Source: Streptomyces sp. NBC_01485 | GTDB taxonomy: Bacteria > Actinomycetota > Actinomycetes > Streptomycetales > Streptomycetaceae | Length of the DNA stretch: 64,000 nt | Assembly (NCBI RefSeq): GCF_036227125.1 | Contig: NZ_CP109435.1 | Location: 2,542,001 to 2,606,000, forward strand | Direction: 5' to 3' | Shown here: in pieces, positions 28,636 through 36,287 of the stretch | Numbering within the stretch: position 1 is the stretch's first letter | Layout of the letters: each line of letters starts with the position of its first letter | Translations under genes and position numbers: made by a program | Notes under the pieces: generated by a model | What the model saw: only the letters and a program-made list of their open reading frames with translations | Database searches by the model: none | What the model was told of the DNA's origin: nothing

Positions 28636-28821
28636 ATCGAACTGACCTCGCTGTTCTCCGCTCCGGAGGGGGCGCCCCGCGGTGCCACCGCAGCATCGCC
28701 GCCTCCGACGACGAACCCCTTCCAGGCCCCCGACTTCGGCGACATCGAGACCTACTCGCTCGACGATGCGCACGCATCCGCCGTCCCCGGCATGGGTGCC
28801 ACTCAGCGCAGGGCGGGCTAG
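28636..28821 (+). CDS. Small unknown protein lacking a canonical start codon
   Basis: A 61-codon frame with strong third-position G/C (about 51 of 61): ELTSLFSAPEGAP ... NPFQAPDFGDIETYSLDD, then AHASAVPGMGATQRRAG and stop. No ATG, GTG or TTG is in frame upstream. GGGAG (28624) lies 7 nt before ATC 28636. ATG 28622 (GGA GAC CTC) would join this frame if one base were added in CTCTC. So either a rare AUC start, a frameshift, or a sequencing error. I do not recognise the family. Confidence 0.5.
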   Translation: MELTSLFSAPEGAPRGATAASPPPTTNPFQAPDFGDIETYSLDDAHASAVPGMGATQRRAG

Positions 28822-28870
28822 CTCCGACAACGACCGAGCCAGTCCCAGAACTTCCCCCTCCCGCCGGTAG

Positions 28871-28892
28871 GCGGGCATCCCGGTATGCCCGT
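28871..28892. terminator. Hairpin between convergent genes
   Basis: GCGGGCAT and ATGCCCGT pair around a CCCGGT loop. It lies between the + strand small gene and the end of the - strand gene at 28946. Confidence 0.4.
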
Positions 28893-28945
28893 CCTATGAT
28901 CGGCGTCGGAGCGGGCTCGAGGGGTGGGCCCGGGGGCGGCCGAGT

Positions 28946-29212
28946 TCAGTACGGTCGTGGGATTCCGTGCTCCTCCAGCGCGGTCGCGTAGCGCTCCAGC
29001 AGGGCGTCGAGGCCTGTCAGGAGAAGGCCGGCGGTGTCGCGGGCGTCGGTCAGGTCCCCGCGGTCGCATGCCTCCACCAGCTCGGCCACGTCGCTGCGGA
29101 GGATGTGCAGGGAGTCGCCCTGCACCAGAACTCCGGGGAAGCGGCGGCCGGGCAGGCGGACGACGGCGTCGTTGCCGCCGGTGGTGAACAGCTCTGCTTC
29201 GATGCGTTCCAT
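28946..29212 (-). CDS. Small conserved hypothetical protein
   Basis: 88 aa from ATG 29212 (MERIEAELFTTGGNDAVVRLP); the frame extends to a TTG at 29248. It has an N-terminal beta part (VRLPGRRFPGVLVQGDSLHIL) and a C-terminal helical part (DVAELVEACDRGDL, then DTAGLLLTGLDALLERYATAL). It resembles a family of unknown function common in Streptomyces. No neighbour hints at a role. Confidence 0.6.
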   Translation of the reverse strand: MERIEAELFTTGGNDAVVRLPGRRFPGVLVQGDSLHILRSDVAELVEACDRGDLTDARDTAGLLLTGLDALLERYATALEEHGIPRPY

Positions 29213-29280
29213 CGCGCCATCCAACCCGCCATGACCAGATGTGTTCAAGGGTCAGGTGTGTTCCATGGACGGGGGCAGCG

Positions 29281-29469
29281 GTGAGCAGGAGGCGCTACGT
29301 CGCCCGGGGTGTGCCGGGGGGCTACCGGATCTGGGACAACCGGGGGCGCCGGTGGTGGGGCGATCTGTACGAGCTGTGCCCGGACGATCTCCTCGTCGAA
29401 CTCAACGGCCAGGCGGACCCGGAACGGATCACCGCACTGCTGAGGCACCACCGGGCCCGGAAGCGATGA
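29281..29469 (+). CDS. Small basic hypothetical protein
   Basis: 62 aa from GTG 29281 (MSRRRYVARGVPGGYRIWDNR), rich in Arg and Trp (RRWWGDLYELCPDDLLVELNG). Strong codon bias supports translation. It diverges from the previous gene by about 70 bp. Function unknown; the short basic form suggests nucleic-acid or protein binding. Confidence 0.55.
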   Translation: MSRRRYVARGVPGGYRIWDNRGRRWWGDLYELCPDDLLVELNGQADPERITALLRHHRARKR

Positions 29470-29496
29470 CCACCACCCGACCCGCCCGACTCCGCA

Positions 29497-29961
29497 TCAC
29501 TCCGGCCGCGCCGTGATCCCCAGCAGCAACGGCCCCGTCGGCTCCCGCACGATGTCCGCGACCGTGATCGGGTCCAGGGACTCGAAGAACGCCTCCTGCG
29601 CGCGACGCAGGGCGCCGCGGAGTCGGCAGGCCGAGTTCAGGGGGCAGGGGGTGGCGCCCTGGCAGTCGACGACGTCGCCGTCGCCCTCGAAGGTGCGCAC
29701 CAGTGCGCCCACCGACGCCGTACGGCCCCGCTCCGTCAGGGTCAGCCCGCCGCCCCTCCCCCGGCGGGCCTCCAGCAGGCCCAGGTGCTGAAGCTCGGCC
29801 ACGACCTTGGCCGCGTGGGTGTAGGGGACCTCCATCGCGGCCGCGACCTCGCGTGTCGTGGGGATCACAGGGGTCGAGGGGGTGGCCGCCGGGGCCTCGT
29901 CCGTCACCGCGAGCCGCATGAGGACGCGCAGGGCCAGGTCGGTGGATCGCAGCAGCCGCAT
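29497..29961 (-). CDS. Rrf2-family iron-sulfur regulator, NsrR-like
   Basis: 154 aa. Winged helix at the N-terminus (MRLLRSTDLALRVLMRLAV; REVAAAMEVPYTHAAKVVAELQ). Three Cys in C-x5-C-x5-C (DCQGATPCPLNSACRL) match the spacing of the NO-sensing cluster in NsrR. ATG 29961 has no Shine-Dalgarno sequence. The promoter carries a GATAAT/ATTATC dyad, so it may repress itself. No hmp gene is in the window; targets are unknown. Confidence 0.8.
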   Translation of the reverse strand: MRLLRSTDLALRVLMRLAVTDEAPAATPSTPVIPTTREVAAAMEVPYTHAAKVVAELQHLGLLEARRGRGGGLTLTERGRTASVGALVRTFEGDGDVVDCQGATPCPLNSACRLRGALRRAQEAFFESLDPITVADIVREPTGPLLLGITARPE

Positions 29962-29974
29962 GGGAGGAAGCGTA

Positions 29975-30003
29975 GATAATGCGCATCTCCGCTTCAAATT
30001 ATC
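29975..30003. promoter_or_regulatory. Putative autoregulatory dyad of the NsrR-like gene
   Basis: GATAAT (29975-29980) and ATTATC (29998-30003) separated by 17 bp, unusually AT-rich for this genome, 13 nt upstream of the start. Confidence 0.5.
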
Positions 30004-30160
30004 GTCCCTGCCTACGGGATCCCCCACCCTCCGCACTACGATCAGCGGACCGTAGACAGAAGTAGACAGAAGCAGTAGCAATCTCAGGACCAGAAGCAGC
30101 AGCAGAAGCACCCCTCCCGCCCCGCCCCTTTCACCTTTCCCCCAGAAAAGGACAGGCCTC

Positions 30161-30823
30161 ATGGGTTCCGCCGACAAGACCAGCAGCGTGACGCGCAAGG
30201 CGCGTATAGAGGAGATGCGGCGGGCCGAGCAGGCCCGTGAGCGGCGTAACCGGGTTCTCGCGATCGGGGGCAGTGCCGTCGCCGTCGTCGCGCTCGTCGC
30301 CGGTGGTGTGTTCGTCGTGAAGTCGCAGTCCGGCGACGACTCCTCCGCCGCCGACTCCAAGTCCTCGGGGCACTTCGTCACCGGTTCGGACGGGGTCAGG
30401 ACGTGGAAGGGCACCCTCGGCCGTACGCACGTCGCCAAGACCGTGAAGTACGCGACCGAGCCCCCCGTCGGCGGTGACCACAACCAGGTCTGGATGAACT
30501 GCAACGGCGACGTCTACACCAAGGCGCTCAACAACATGAACGCCGTCCACTCGCTGGAGCACGGCGCGGTCTGGGTGACGTACAACAGCAAGGCGGGCAA
30601 GGCCGACGTCGCCGCGCTCGCCGCCAAGGTCAAGAAGACGCCGTACACGCTCATGAGCCCGGACGACGACCAGGCCGACCCGATCATGCTCACCGCGTGG
30701 GGACACCAGCGCACGGTGACGAGTGCGAGCGACGCGAACGTGGACAAGTTCTTCGCGAAGTTCGTGCAGGGCTCGCAGACGCCCGAGCCGGGCGCGGCCT
30801 GCACGGGTGGTCTGCCGCAGTGA
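30161..30823 (+). CDS. DUF3105 membrane-anchored protein
   Basis: 220 aa. Basic cytoplasmic N-terminus, one helix (VLAIGGSAVAVVALVAGGVFVV), then a DUF3105 outer domain (PPVGGDHNQVWMNCNGDVY; NAVHSLEHGAVWVTY). The His and Cys suggest metal binding, but the family has no proven function. AAAGGAC lies upstream of the ATG. The next gene starts inside its stop codon. Confidence 0.85.
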   Translation: MGSADKTSSVTRKARIEEMRRAEQARERRNRVLAIGGSAVAVVALVAGGVFVVKSQSGDDSSAADSKSSGHFVTGSDGVRTWKGTLGRTHVAKTVKYATEPPVGGDHNQVWMNCNGDVYTKALNNMNAVHSLEHGAVWVTYNSKAGKADVAALAAKVKKTPYTLMSPDDDQADPIMLTAWGHQRTVTSASDANVDKFFAKFVQGSQTPEPGAACTGGLPQ

Positions 30824-31437
30824 GGTACGCGGGTGTGGCGGTCGCCGTGGCCGGGGTGCTCGTCGCCGCGGGGGCGATCACGTACTCCGTCGCCGAGGAC
30901 GGCGGGGCGGGCGGCGCGCCCCCGGCCGTCGAATCCGCCGACGCCGGGTTCGCCCGGGACATGGCGGTGCATCACCAGCAGGCCGTCGAGATGTCGTACA
31001 TCGTGCGGGACCGGACGGCCGACGAGGACGTCCGGCGGCTCGCCTACGACATCGCGCAGACGCAGGCCAACCAGCGCGGCATGCTGCTGGGTTGGCTCGA
31101 TCTCTGGGGGCTGCCGAAGGTGTCGTCCGACGCGCCCATGACCTGGATGGGCATGGGCGACATGGCCGACGGCGAGGACGGCGCGCTCATGCCGGGGATG
31201 GCGACCAACAGCGAGTTGAAGAAGCTGGGCACCCTCAACGGCAAGCAGGCGGAGGTGTTTTTCCTCCAGCTCATGACCGAACACCACAAGGGCGGCATCC
31301 ACATGGCGCAGGGGTGTGTCGCCAAGTGCACCGTGGGCGTGGAGAAGCGGCTCGCGCAGGGCATGGTCGACGCGCAGGAGTCGGAGATCAAGCTCATGGC
31401 CGACATGCTGAAGGAGCGGGGCGCCGAAGCCCGGTGA
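30820..31437 (+). CDS. DUF305 (ferritin-like, probable copper-handling) protein
   Basis: 205 aa. N-terminal signal/anchor (YAGVAVAVAGVLVAAGAITYSV). DUF305 motifs repeated twice: FARDMAVHHQQAVEMSYI and LMTEHHKGGIHMAQGC, with many His and Met residues, as in copper-binding proteins. GTG 30820 overlaps the DUF3105 stop (GTGA), so the pair is co-translated and probably works together outside the membrane. Confidence 0.85.
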   Translation: MRYAGVAVAVAGVLVAAGAITYSVAEDGGAGGAPPAVESADAGFARDMAVHHQQAVEMSYIVRDRTADEDVRRLAYDIAQTQANQRGMLLGWLDLWGLPKVSSDAPMTWMGMGDMADGEDGALMPGMATNSELKKLGTLNGKQAEVFFLQLMTEHHKGGIHMAQGCVAKCTVGVEKRLAQGMVDAQESEIKLMADMLKERGAEAR

Positions 31438-31545
31438 CGGAACGACCGGCGACTGAGCGATCCCGATGACGGAGCGACTCCGGTGACGGGACGTCCCGGT
31501 GACGGAAAGGTCCTGATGACGGAAAGATCCCGGTAACGGGAAATT
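31430..31545. repeat. Degenerate 15-18-nt tandem repeats
   Basis: About seven units of the form CCCGGTGACGGAAMGAT run from the end of the DUF305 gene into the intergenic region. They are imperfect, and no reading frame or protein uses them. Confidence 0.7.
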
Positions 31546-31711
31546 CTTCGCCCGGCCGTCACACTGCCGAAAGGACCTAAACCCCAAATCGCCTCTGACA
31601 GCGGTTACTTGGGTTCTTCTTGGTCTTCACATTCCCCTGACATGAACGGTTCACGGCCAGAGTGGCCGAGACGAGTGATCTACTCGCGTCGAACCACATA
31701 CAGGGGGTCCT

Positions 31712-33652
31712 ATGAGATCCAACCGTGCCGCGCTGCGCGCCGGAGCGAGCATGGCAGCGACGCTGCCCATGATCGCCGGCGCACTGGCGCTCGGTATACC
31801 CGCGGCGCACGCCGCGGACAGCCCCACCCGTGACACGCTGGCCGGGACCAAGCCGGCGTGGGCCACGACGAAGGCGGACAAGGGCTCGACCCCGGACAGC
31901 AGCCAGGTCTCCGCCCGTGTCTACCTCGCGGGAGACGCCGCCGGCCTCGCCGCGTACGCGAAGGCCGTGGCCGACCCAAGCTCCGCCGCCTACGGCAAGT
32001 ACCTCTCCGCCGGCCAGGCGCAGGCCCGCTTCGGCGCGAGCGCGGCGCAGGTGGCCGCGGTCAAGTCGTGGCTGACGGCCGCCGGTCTGAAGGTGACGGG
32101 CACCACGGAGCACTACGTCTCCGTGAGCGGTGAAGTCGCCGCCGCCGAGAAGGCGTTCGGCACCCAGCTGCACAACTACGCCAAGAGCGGCAGGACTTAC
32201 CGCGCCCCCGCGAAGGCAGCCTCGGCGCCCGCGGGTCTCGACGGCGCCGTGCTGACCGTCACCGGCCTGGACAACGCGCCCCACAAGGCCAACTCCAAGG
32301 ACCAGCTCCCGCCGCCGGACGCGGTGTTCAAGAACGCCGGGCCGTTCTCCTCGTACTACGGCTCCAACGTGGCGAAGACCCTCCCGTCGGCGTACGGCAA
32401 GAAGATCCCGTACGCCGTCCAGGGGTACACGGGCAAGCAGTTGCGGGCCGCCTACGGCGCCGGGAAGTACACCGGCAAGGGCGTGCGCGTCGCCATCACC
32501 GACGCCTACGCCTCGCCCACGATCGCCTTCGACTCGGCCACGTACGCGAAGGCGCACGGCGACGGTGCCTGGAAGACGAGCCAGCTGAAGCAGGTCCTGC
32601 CCGCGCAGTTCACCAGGACCAAGGAGTGCGGGGCGTCCGGCTGGTACGGCGAGGAGACCCTCGACGTCGAAGCCGTGCACGCGGTCGCGCCGGACGCGAA
32701 CGTCACGTACGTGGGCGCCGCGTCCTGCTACGACGACGATCTGCTCGACTCGCTGAGCAAGGTCGTCGACAACCACCTGGCCGACATCGTCTCCAACTCC
32801 TGGGGCGACGTCGAGGCCAGCCAGACGCCGGACCTGGCGGCCGCCTACGACCAGGTCTTCCAGTTCGGCGCGGTCGAGGGGATCGGTTTCTACTTCTCCT
32901 CCGGCGACGACGGCGACGAGGTCGCCAACACCGGTACGAAGCAGGTCGACACCCCGGCCAACTCGGCGTGGGTGACGGCGGTCGGCGGTACCTCGCTGGC
33001 GGTCGGCAAGGGCGACAAGTACCTGTTCGAGACCGGCTGGGGCACCGACAAGGCCGTCCTGTCGGCCGACGGCAAGAGCTGGACCGGCTTCCCGGGCACG
33101 TACAACTCGGGCGCGGGCGGCGGCACCAGCAAGAACGTCGCGCAGCCGTACTACCAGAAGGGCATCGTCCCGAAGGCGCTGGCCACGGCGAACAACGCCG
33201 CCGGCAACCGCGTCGTCCCGGACATCTCGGCGATCGCCGACCCGAACACCGGCTTCCGCGTCGGCCAGACGCAGACCTTCCCGGACGGGTCCCAGCAGTA
33301 CGCCGAGTACCGCATCGGCGGCACCTCGCTCGCCGCTCCGGTGATCGCGGCCGTGCAGGCGCTGGCCCAGGAGGCGCACGGCGGCAAGGCGATCGGTTTC
33401 GCCAACCCGTCGATCTACGCCAAGTTCGGCTCGCGGGTCTACCACGACGTCACGGACAAGCCGGCGGGCTCCGAGCTCGCAGTCGCGCGCGTCGACTTCG
33501 TCAACGGCCTCGACGCGACGGGCGGTCTGCTGACCTCCGTCCGCAGCCTCGGCAAGGACAGCTCGCTGTCCGCGGTGAAGGGCTACGACGACGTCACCGG
33601 CGTCGGCACGCCGGCGAGCGGCTACGTCGACTCGTACCGCAGCAAGCGCTGA
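31712..33652 (+). CDS. Secreted S53-family serine-carboxyl peptidase (sedolisin, pro-kumamolisin type)
   Basis: 646 aa. Signal peptide about 1-35 (ALALGIPAAHAAD). Activation prodomain about 60-190 (ARVYLAGDAAGLAAYAKAV; AYGKYLSAGQAQARFG). Catalytic domain with Glu and Asp in EETLDVEAVHAVAP and the nucleophile Ser in GGTSLAAPVI. It should mature by self-cleavage and degrade protein outside the cell, typically at acid pH. ATG 31712 follows a GGGGG run. A strong terminator lies downstream. Confidence 0.92.
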   Translation: MRSNRAALRAGASMAATLPMIAGALALGIPAAHAADSPTRDTLAGTKPAWATTKADKGSTPDSSQVSARVYLAGDAAGLAAYAKAVADPSSAAYGKYLSAGQAQARFGASAAQVAAVKSWLTAAGLKVTGTTEHYVSVSGEVAAAEKAFGTQLHNYAKSGRTYRAPAKAASAPAGLDGAVLTVTGLDNAPHKANSKDQLPPPDAVFKNAGPFSSYYGSNVAKTLPSAYGKKIPYAVQGYTGKQLRAAYGAGKYTGKGVRVAITDAYASPTIAFDSATYAKAHGDGAWKTSQLKQVLPAQFTRTKECGASGWYGEETLDVEAVHAVAPDANVTYVGAASCYDDDLLDSLSKVVDNHLADIVSNSWGDVEASQTPDLAAAYDQVFQFGAVEGIGFYFSSGDDGDEVANTGTKQVDTPANSAWVTAVGGTSLAVGKGDKYLFETGWGTDKAVLSADGKSWTGFPGTYNSGAGGGTSKNVAQPYYQKGIVPKALATANNAAGNRVVPDISAIADPNTGFRVGQTQTFPDGSQQYAEYRIGGTSLAAPVIAAVQALAQEAHGGKAIGFANPSIYAKFGSRVYHDVTDKPAGSELAVARVDFVNGLDATGGLLTSVRSLGKDSSLSAVKGYDDVTGVGTPASGYVDSYRSKR

Positions 33653-33708
33653 GCAGTAGCTGAGCAGTACCGGTAGGCACCGGGCTGAGCAGTACCCGTA
33701 GAGGTCGG

Positions 33709-33744
33709 GGGGTGCGTGAGGTGCGTGACACCTCACGCACCCCC
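33709..33744. terminator. Strong terminator after the S53 peptidase
   Basis: Perfect 15-bp arms (GGGGTGCGTGAGGTG at 33709-33723 and complement at 33729-33743) with a 5-nt loop CGTGA. No U tract. Confidence 0.75.
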
Positions 33745-33763
33745 ATCGCGTCTCTCTGACGAT

Positions 33764-33769
33764 TACACT
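33764..33769 (+). promoter_or_regulatory. -10 element of a leaderless nadE promoter
   Basis: TACACT lies 6 nt before the GTG start and there is no ribosome site, the pattern of leaderless transcripts in Streptomyces. I see no clear -35. Confidence 0.45.
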
Positions 33770-33775
33770 GGCCCC

Positions 33776-35530
33776 GTGCCTCAACTTCGTCTCGCTCTGA
33801 ACCAGATCGACTCGCGCGTCGGCGACCTCGTCGGCAACACCGAAACGATCCTCCGCTGGACCCGGCACTCCGCCGAACAGGGAGCGCATCTCGTGGCGTT
33901 CCCGGAGATGGCGCTGACCGGGTATCCCGTCGAGGACCTCGCCCTGCGCTCCTCCTTCGTCGAGGCCTCCCGCGCGGCCCTGCACACGCTCGCCGCGCGC
34001 CTGGCCGAGGAGGGCTTCGGGGAGCTGCCGGTGGTCGTCGGCTACCTCGACCGGTCGCAGAACGACCAGCCGAAGTTCGGCCGCCCGGCCGGCTCCCCGC
34101 GCAACGCGGCGGCGGTGCTGCACGGCGGCGAGGTCGTCCTGTCCTTCGCCAAGCACCACCTCCCGAACTACGGCGTCTTCGACGAGTTCCGCTACTTCGT
34201 GCCCGGCGACACCATGCCGGTGGTCCGGGTGCGCGGTGTGGACGTGGCGCTCGCGATCTGCGAGGACCTCTGGCAGGACGGCGGCCGGGTGCCGGCGGCG
34301 CGCTCCGCCGAGGCCGGTCTGCTGCTCTCGGTCAACGCCTCCCCCTACGAGCGGGACAAGGACGACACCCGCCTGGAGCTGGTCCGCAAGCGGGCGCAGG
34401 AGGCGGGCTGCACCACCGCCTACCTCGCGATGATCGGCGGCCAGGACGAGCTGGTCTTCGACGGCGACTCGATCGTCGTCGACAAGGACGGCGAGGTGAT
34501 CGCGCGGGCGCCGCAGTTCTCGGAAGGGTGCGTGGTCCTGGACCTCGACCTGCCCGCGGCTTCCGCCGACGCGCCGACGGGCATCGTCGACGACGGTCTG
34601 CGCATCGACCGCGTCGTGCTGTCCCAGGAGCCGCTGCCGGCGTACGAGCCGGAGCTGTCCGGCGGGTACGCGGAGCGGCTGGACGATGCCGAGGAGGTCT
34701 ACTCGGCGCTGGTCGTGGGCCTGCGGGCGTACGTCGCGAAGAACGGCTTCACGTCGGTGCTCATCGGCCTGTCGGGCGGTATCGACTCGGCGCTGGTGGC
34801 GGCGATCGCGTGCGACGCGGTGGGCGCGCAGAACGTGTACGGCGTGTCGATGCCGTCGAAGTACTCCTCCGAGCACTCCAAGGGCGACGCGGCGGAGCTG
34901 GCGCGCCGGACGGGCCTGAACTTCCGCACGGTCCCGATCGAGCCGATGTTCGACGCGTACATGGGTGCGCTGGGGCTGACCGGCCTGGCGGAGGAGAACC
35001 TCCAGTCACGCCTGCGCGGCACGCTGCTGATGGCCGTCTCCAACCAGGAGGGCCACATCGTGCTGGCCCCCGGCAACAAGTCGGAGCTGGCGGTGGGGTA
35101 TTCGACGCTGTACGGCGACTCGGTGGGGGCGTACGGGCCCATCAAGGACGTGTACAAGACGTGGATCTTCCGCCTGGCGGAGTGGCGCAACCGCGCTGCG
35201 GCTGAACGCGGCCAGACCCCGCCGATCCCCGAGAACTCGATCACCAAGCCCCCGAGCGCGGAACTCCGCCCCGGCCAGGTCGACACGGACTCCCTCCCCG
35301 ACTACCCCGTCCTGGACGCGATCCTCGAGATGTACGTCGACCGGGACCAGGGCGCCGATGCGATCGTCGCGGCGGGCTACGACCGTGAGCTGGTCGCCAA
35401 GACCCTGCGTATGGTGGACACGGCCGAGTACAAGCGGCGCCAGTACCCGCCGGGCACGAAGATCTCGGCAAAGGGCTTCGGCAAGGACCGCCGCCTGCCG
35501 ATCACCAACAACTGGCGCGAGTCGCTCTGA
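33776..35530 (+). CDS. nadE: Glutamine-dependent NAD+ synthetase
   Basis: 584 aa from GTG 33776 (MPQLRLALNQIDSRVGDL). The N-terminal nitrilase-type glutaminase shows the catalytic triad: Glu in FPEMALTGYP, Lys in FAKHHLPNYG, Cys in LAICEDLWQ. The C-terminal synthetase has the ATP loop GLSGGIDSALVAAIA. It turns NaAD into NAD+ using glutamine nitrogen. Codons upstream of 33776 lie in the terminator stem, so I reject the longer frame. Confidence 0.94.
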   Translation: MPQLRLALNQIDSRVGDLVGNTETILRWTRHSAEQGAHLVAFPEMALTGYPVEDLALRSSFVEASRAALHTLAARLAEEGFGELPVVVGYLDRSQNDQPKFGRPAGSPRNAAAVLHGGEVVLSFAKHHLPNYGVFDEFRYFVPGDTMPVVRVRGVDVALAICEDLWQDGGRVPAARSAEAGLLLSVNASPYERDKDDTRLELVRKRAQEAGCTTAYLAMIGGQDELVFDGDSIVVDKDGEVIARAPQFSEGCVVLDLDLPAASADAPTGIVDDGLRIDRVVLSQEPLPAYEPELSGGYAERLDDAEEVYSALVVGLRAYVAKNGFTSVLIGLSGGIDSALVAAIACDAVGAQNVYGVSMPSKYSSEHSKGDAAELARRTGLNFRTVPIEPMFDAYMGALGLTGLAEENLQSRLRGTLLMAVSNQEGHIVLAPGNKSELAVGYSTLYGDSVGAYGPIKDVYKTWIFRLAEWRNRAAAERGQTPPIPENSITKPPSAELRPGQVDTDSLPDYPVLDAILEMYVDRDQGADAIVAAGYDRELVAKTLRMVDTAEYKRRQYPPGTKISAKGFGKDRRLPITNNWRESL

Positions 35531-35541
35531 CCGGCCCTTCG

Positions 35542-35564
35542 CCCACCCACCCACCCACCCACCC
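35542..35564. repeat. CCCA microsatellite
   Basis: Five CCCA units plus CCC, just past the nadE stop. Confidence 0.8.
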
Positions 35565-35592
35565 GACTCACTCGGTCAAGAGGTCGCCCTCC

Positions 35593-35611
35593 TCCGGGGC
35601 TCCGCCCCGGA
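35593..35611 (+). terminator. Hairpin downstream of nadE
   Basis: TCCGGGGC and GCCCCGGA with a TCC loop, a compact hairpin common after Streptomyces genes. Confidence 0.5.
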
Positions 35612-35662
35612 CCCCGGCGGATGTCGTGCGGGTGCGGGTGGGTCGTGGCATGGGTCGTGGCG

Positions 35663-36033
35663 TCACCGGAGAGCGGGTATTTCGCCGTTCCGCCAGTCGT
35701 TCACTCGCTTGCGGATGCTCGGGGCCATGGGGAGTGCGTCCACGCCGGCGGGCTCGAACCAGCGGACGACGTCCGCTGGTTTCGCCCGACACCCGACACG
35801 GTCAACTCGCCGGCCACGGGCCGGGCCAGGAAGCAGATGGTTTCCCGAGCGGCGCAGCCAGGGTGGGACTCGCCGATGTTCATGACACCGCCGGGCAGAG
35901 CCGACATGCCGTTGTCACTGCGGCGTTGGAGCAGGATGCGGCCGGAATCGTCGACCACGACCACGGAGGCTGCCGGTACAGGACTGTTCGCCTTCGGGGC
36001 GTCCGGGTCGTCCTCGTCATCACGCCTGGCCAT
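35663..36033 (-). pseudogene. NUDIX hydrolase pseudogene (internal deletion and frameshift)
   Basis: It starts normally (MARRDDEDDPDAPKANS ... VVVVDDSGRILLQRRSDNGM) and reaches the first half of the NUDIX box (LPGGVMNIGESHPGCAARET). There about 30 codons that hold the REUXEE metal site are gone, and the text resumes at CFLARPVAGELTVSG. A later frameshift puts the normal ending (DVVRWFEPAGVDALPM, then PSIRKRVNDWRNGEIPALR, stop at 35663) in another frame. It cannot hydrolyse nucleotides. It lies next to the tnpB element. Confidence 0.8.
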
Positions 36034-36121
36034 TGGTCTGCCTTTCCCATGCCGGGTCTTCGGACTTGGGCGGTGCGGCTCTCTGCCAGGTGCCTGCCCG
36101 GGGGGTGGTCCGCACAGAAAG

Positions 36122-36147
36122 GTGACACTTCGGTGCGGGAGTGTCAC
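36122..36147. promoter_or_regulatory. Inverted repeat GTGACAC-N12-GTGTCAC
   Basis: Arms at 36122-36128 and 36141-36147, with one more paired base (T/A) inside. Same arms and spacing as the dyad at 24127. It lies about 90 bp upstream of the NUDIX pseudogene start, where an operator would sit. Confidence 0.5.
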
Positions 36148-36258
36148 ATTCCCGCAGCTCACCTACCGGGGACCCGGCGTGCCCGCGCACCGCTCACCTT
36201 CGAAGACCCGCCATGCCGGGGTGCCCCGGTTCCATAGTTCCTGGACGTTTGACATCCT

Positions 36259-36278
36259 CCCCCAGCTAAAGCAGGGGG
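36259..36278 (-). repeat. Right-end hairpin, probable 3' part of the omega RNA scaffold
   Basis: CCCCC a GC taaa GC a GGGGG. In IS605 elements the tnpB 3' end and right end give the guide RNA scaffold; the guide would be the flanking sequence after GTCAA on the minus strand. Confidence 0.5.
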
Positions 36279-36287
36279 ATTCCTGGC

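Noticed and set aside
28636..28821. RiPP precursor peptide
   Set aside because: No modifying enzyme, protease or transporter is next to it, and the core lacks Cys/Ser/Thr density.
33716..33775. Upstream extension of nadE
   Set aside because: These codons form the terminator stem and the -10 region, and start no conserved residues.
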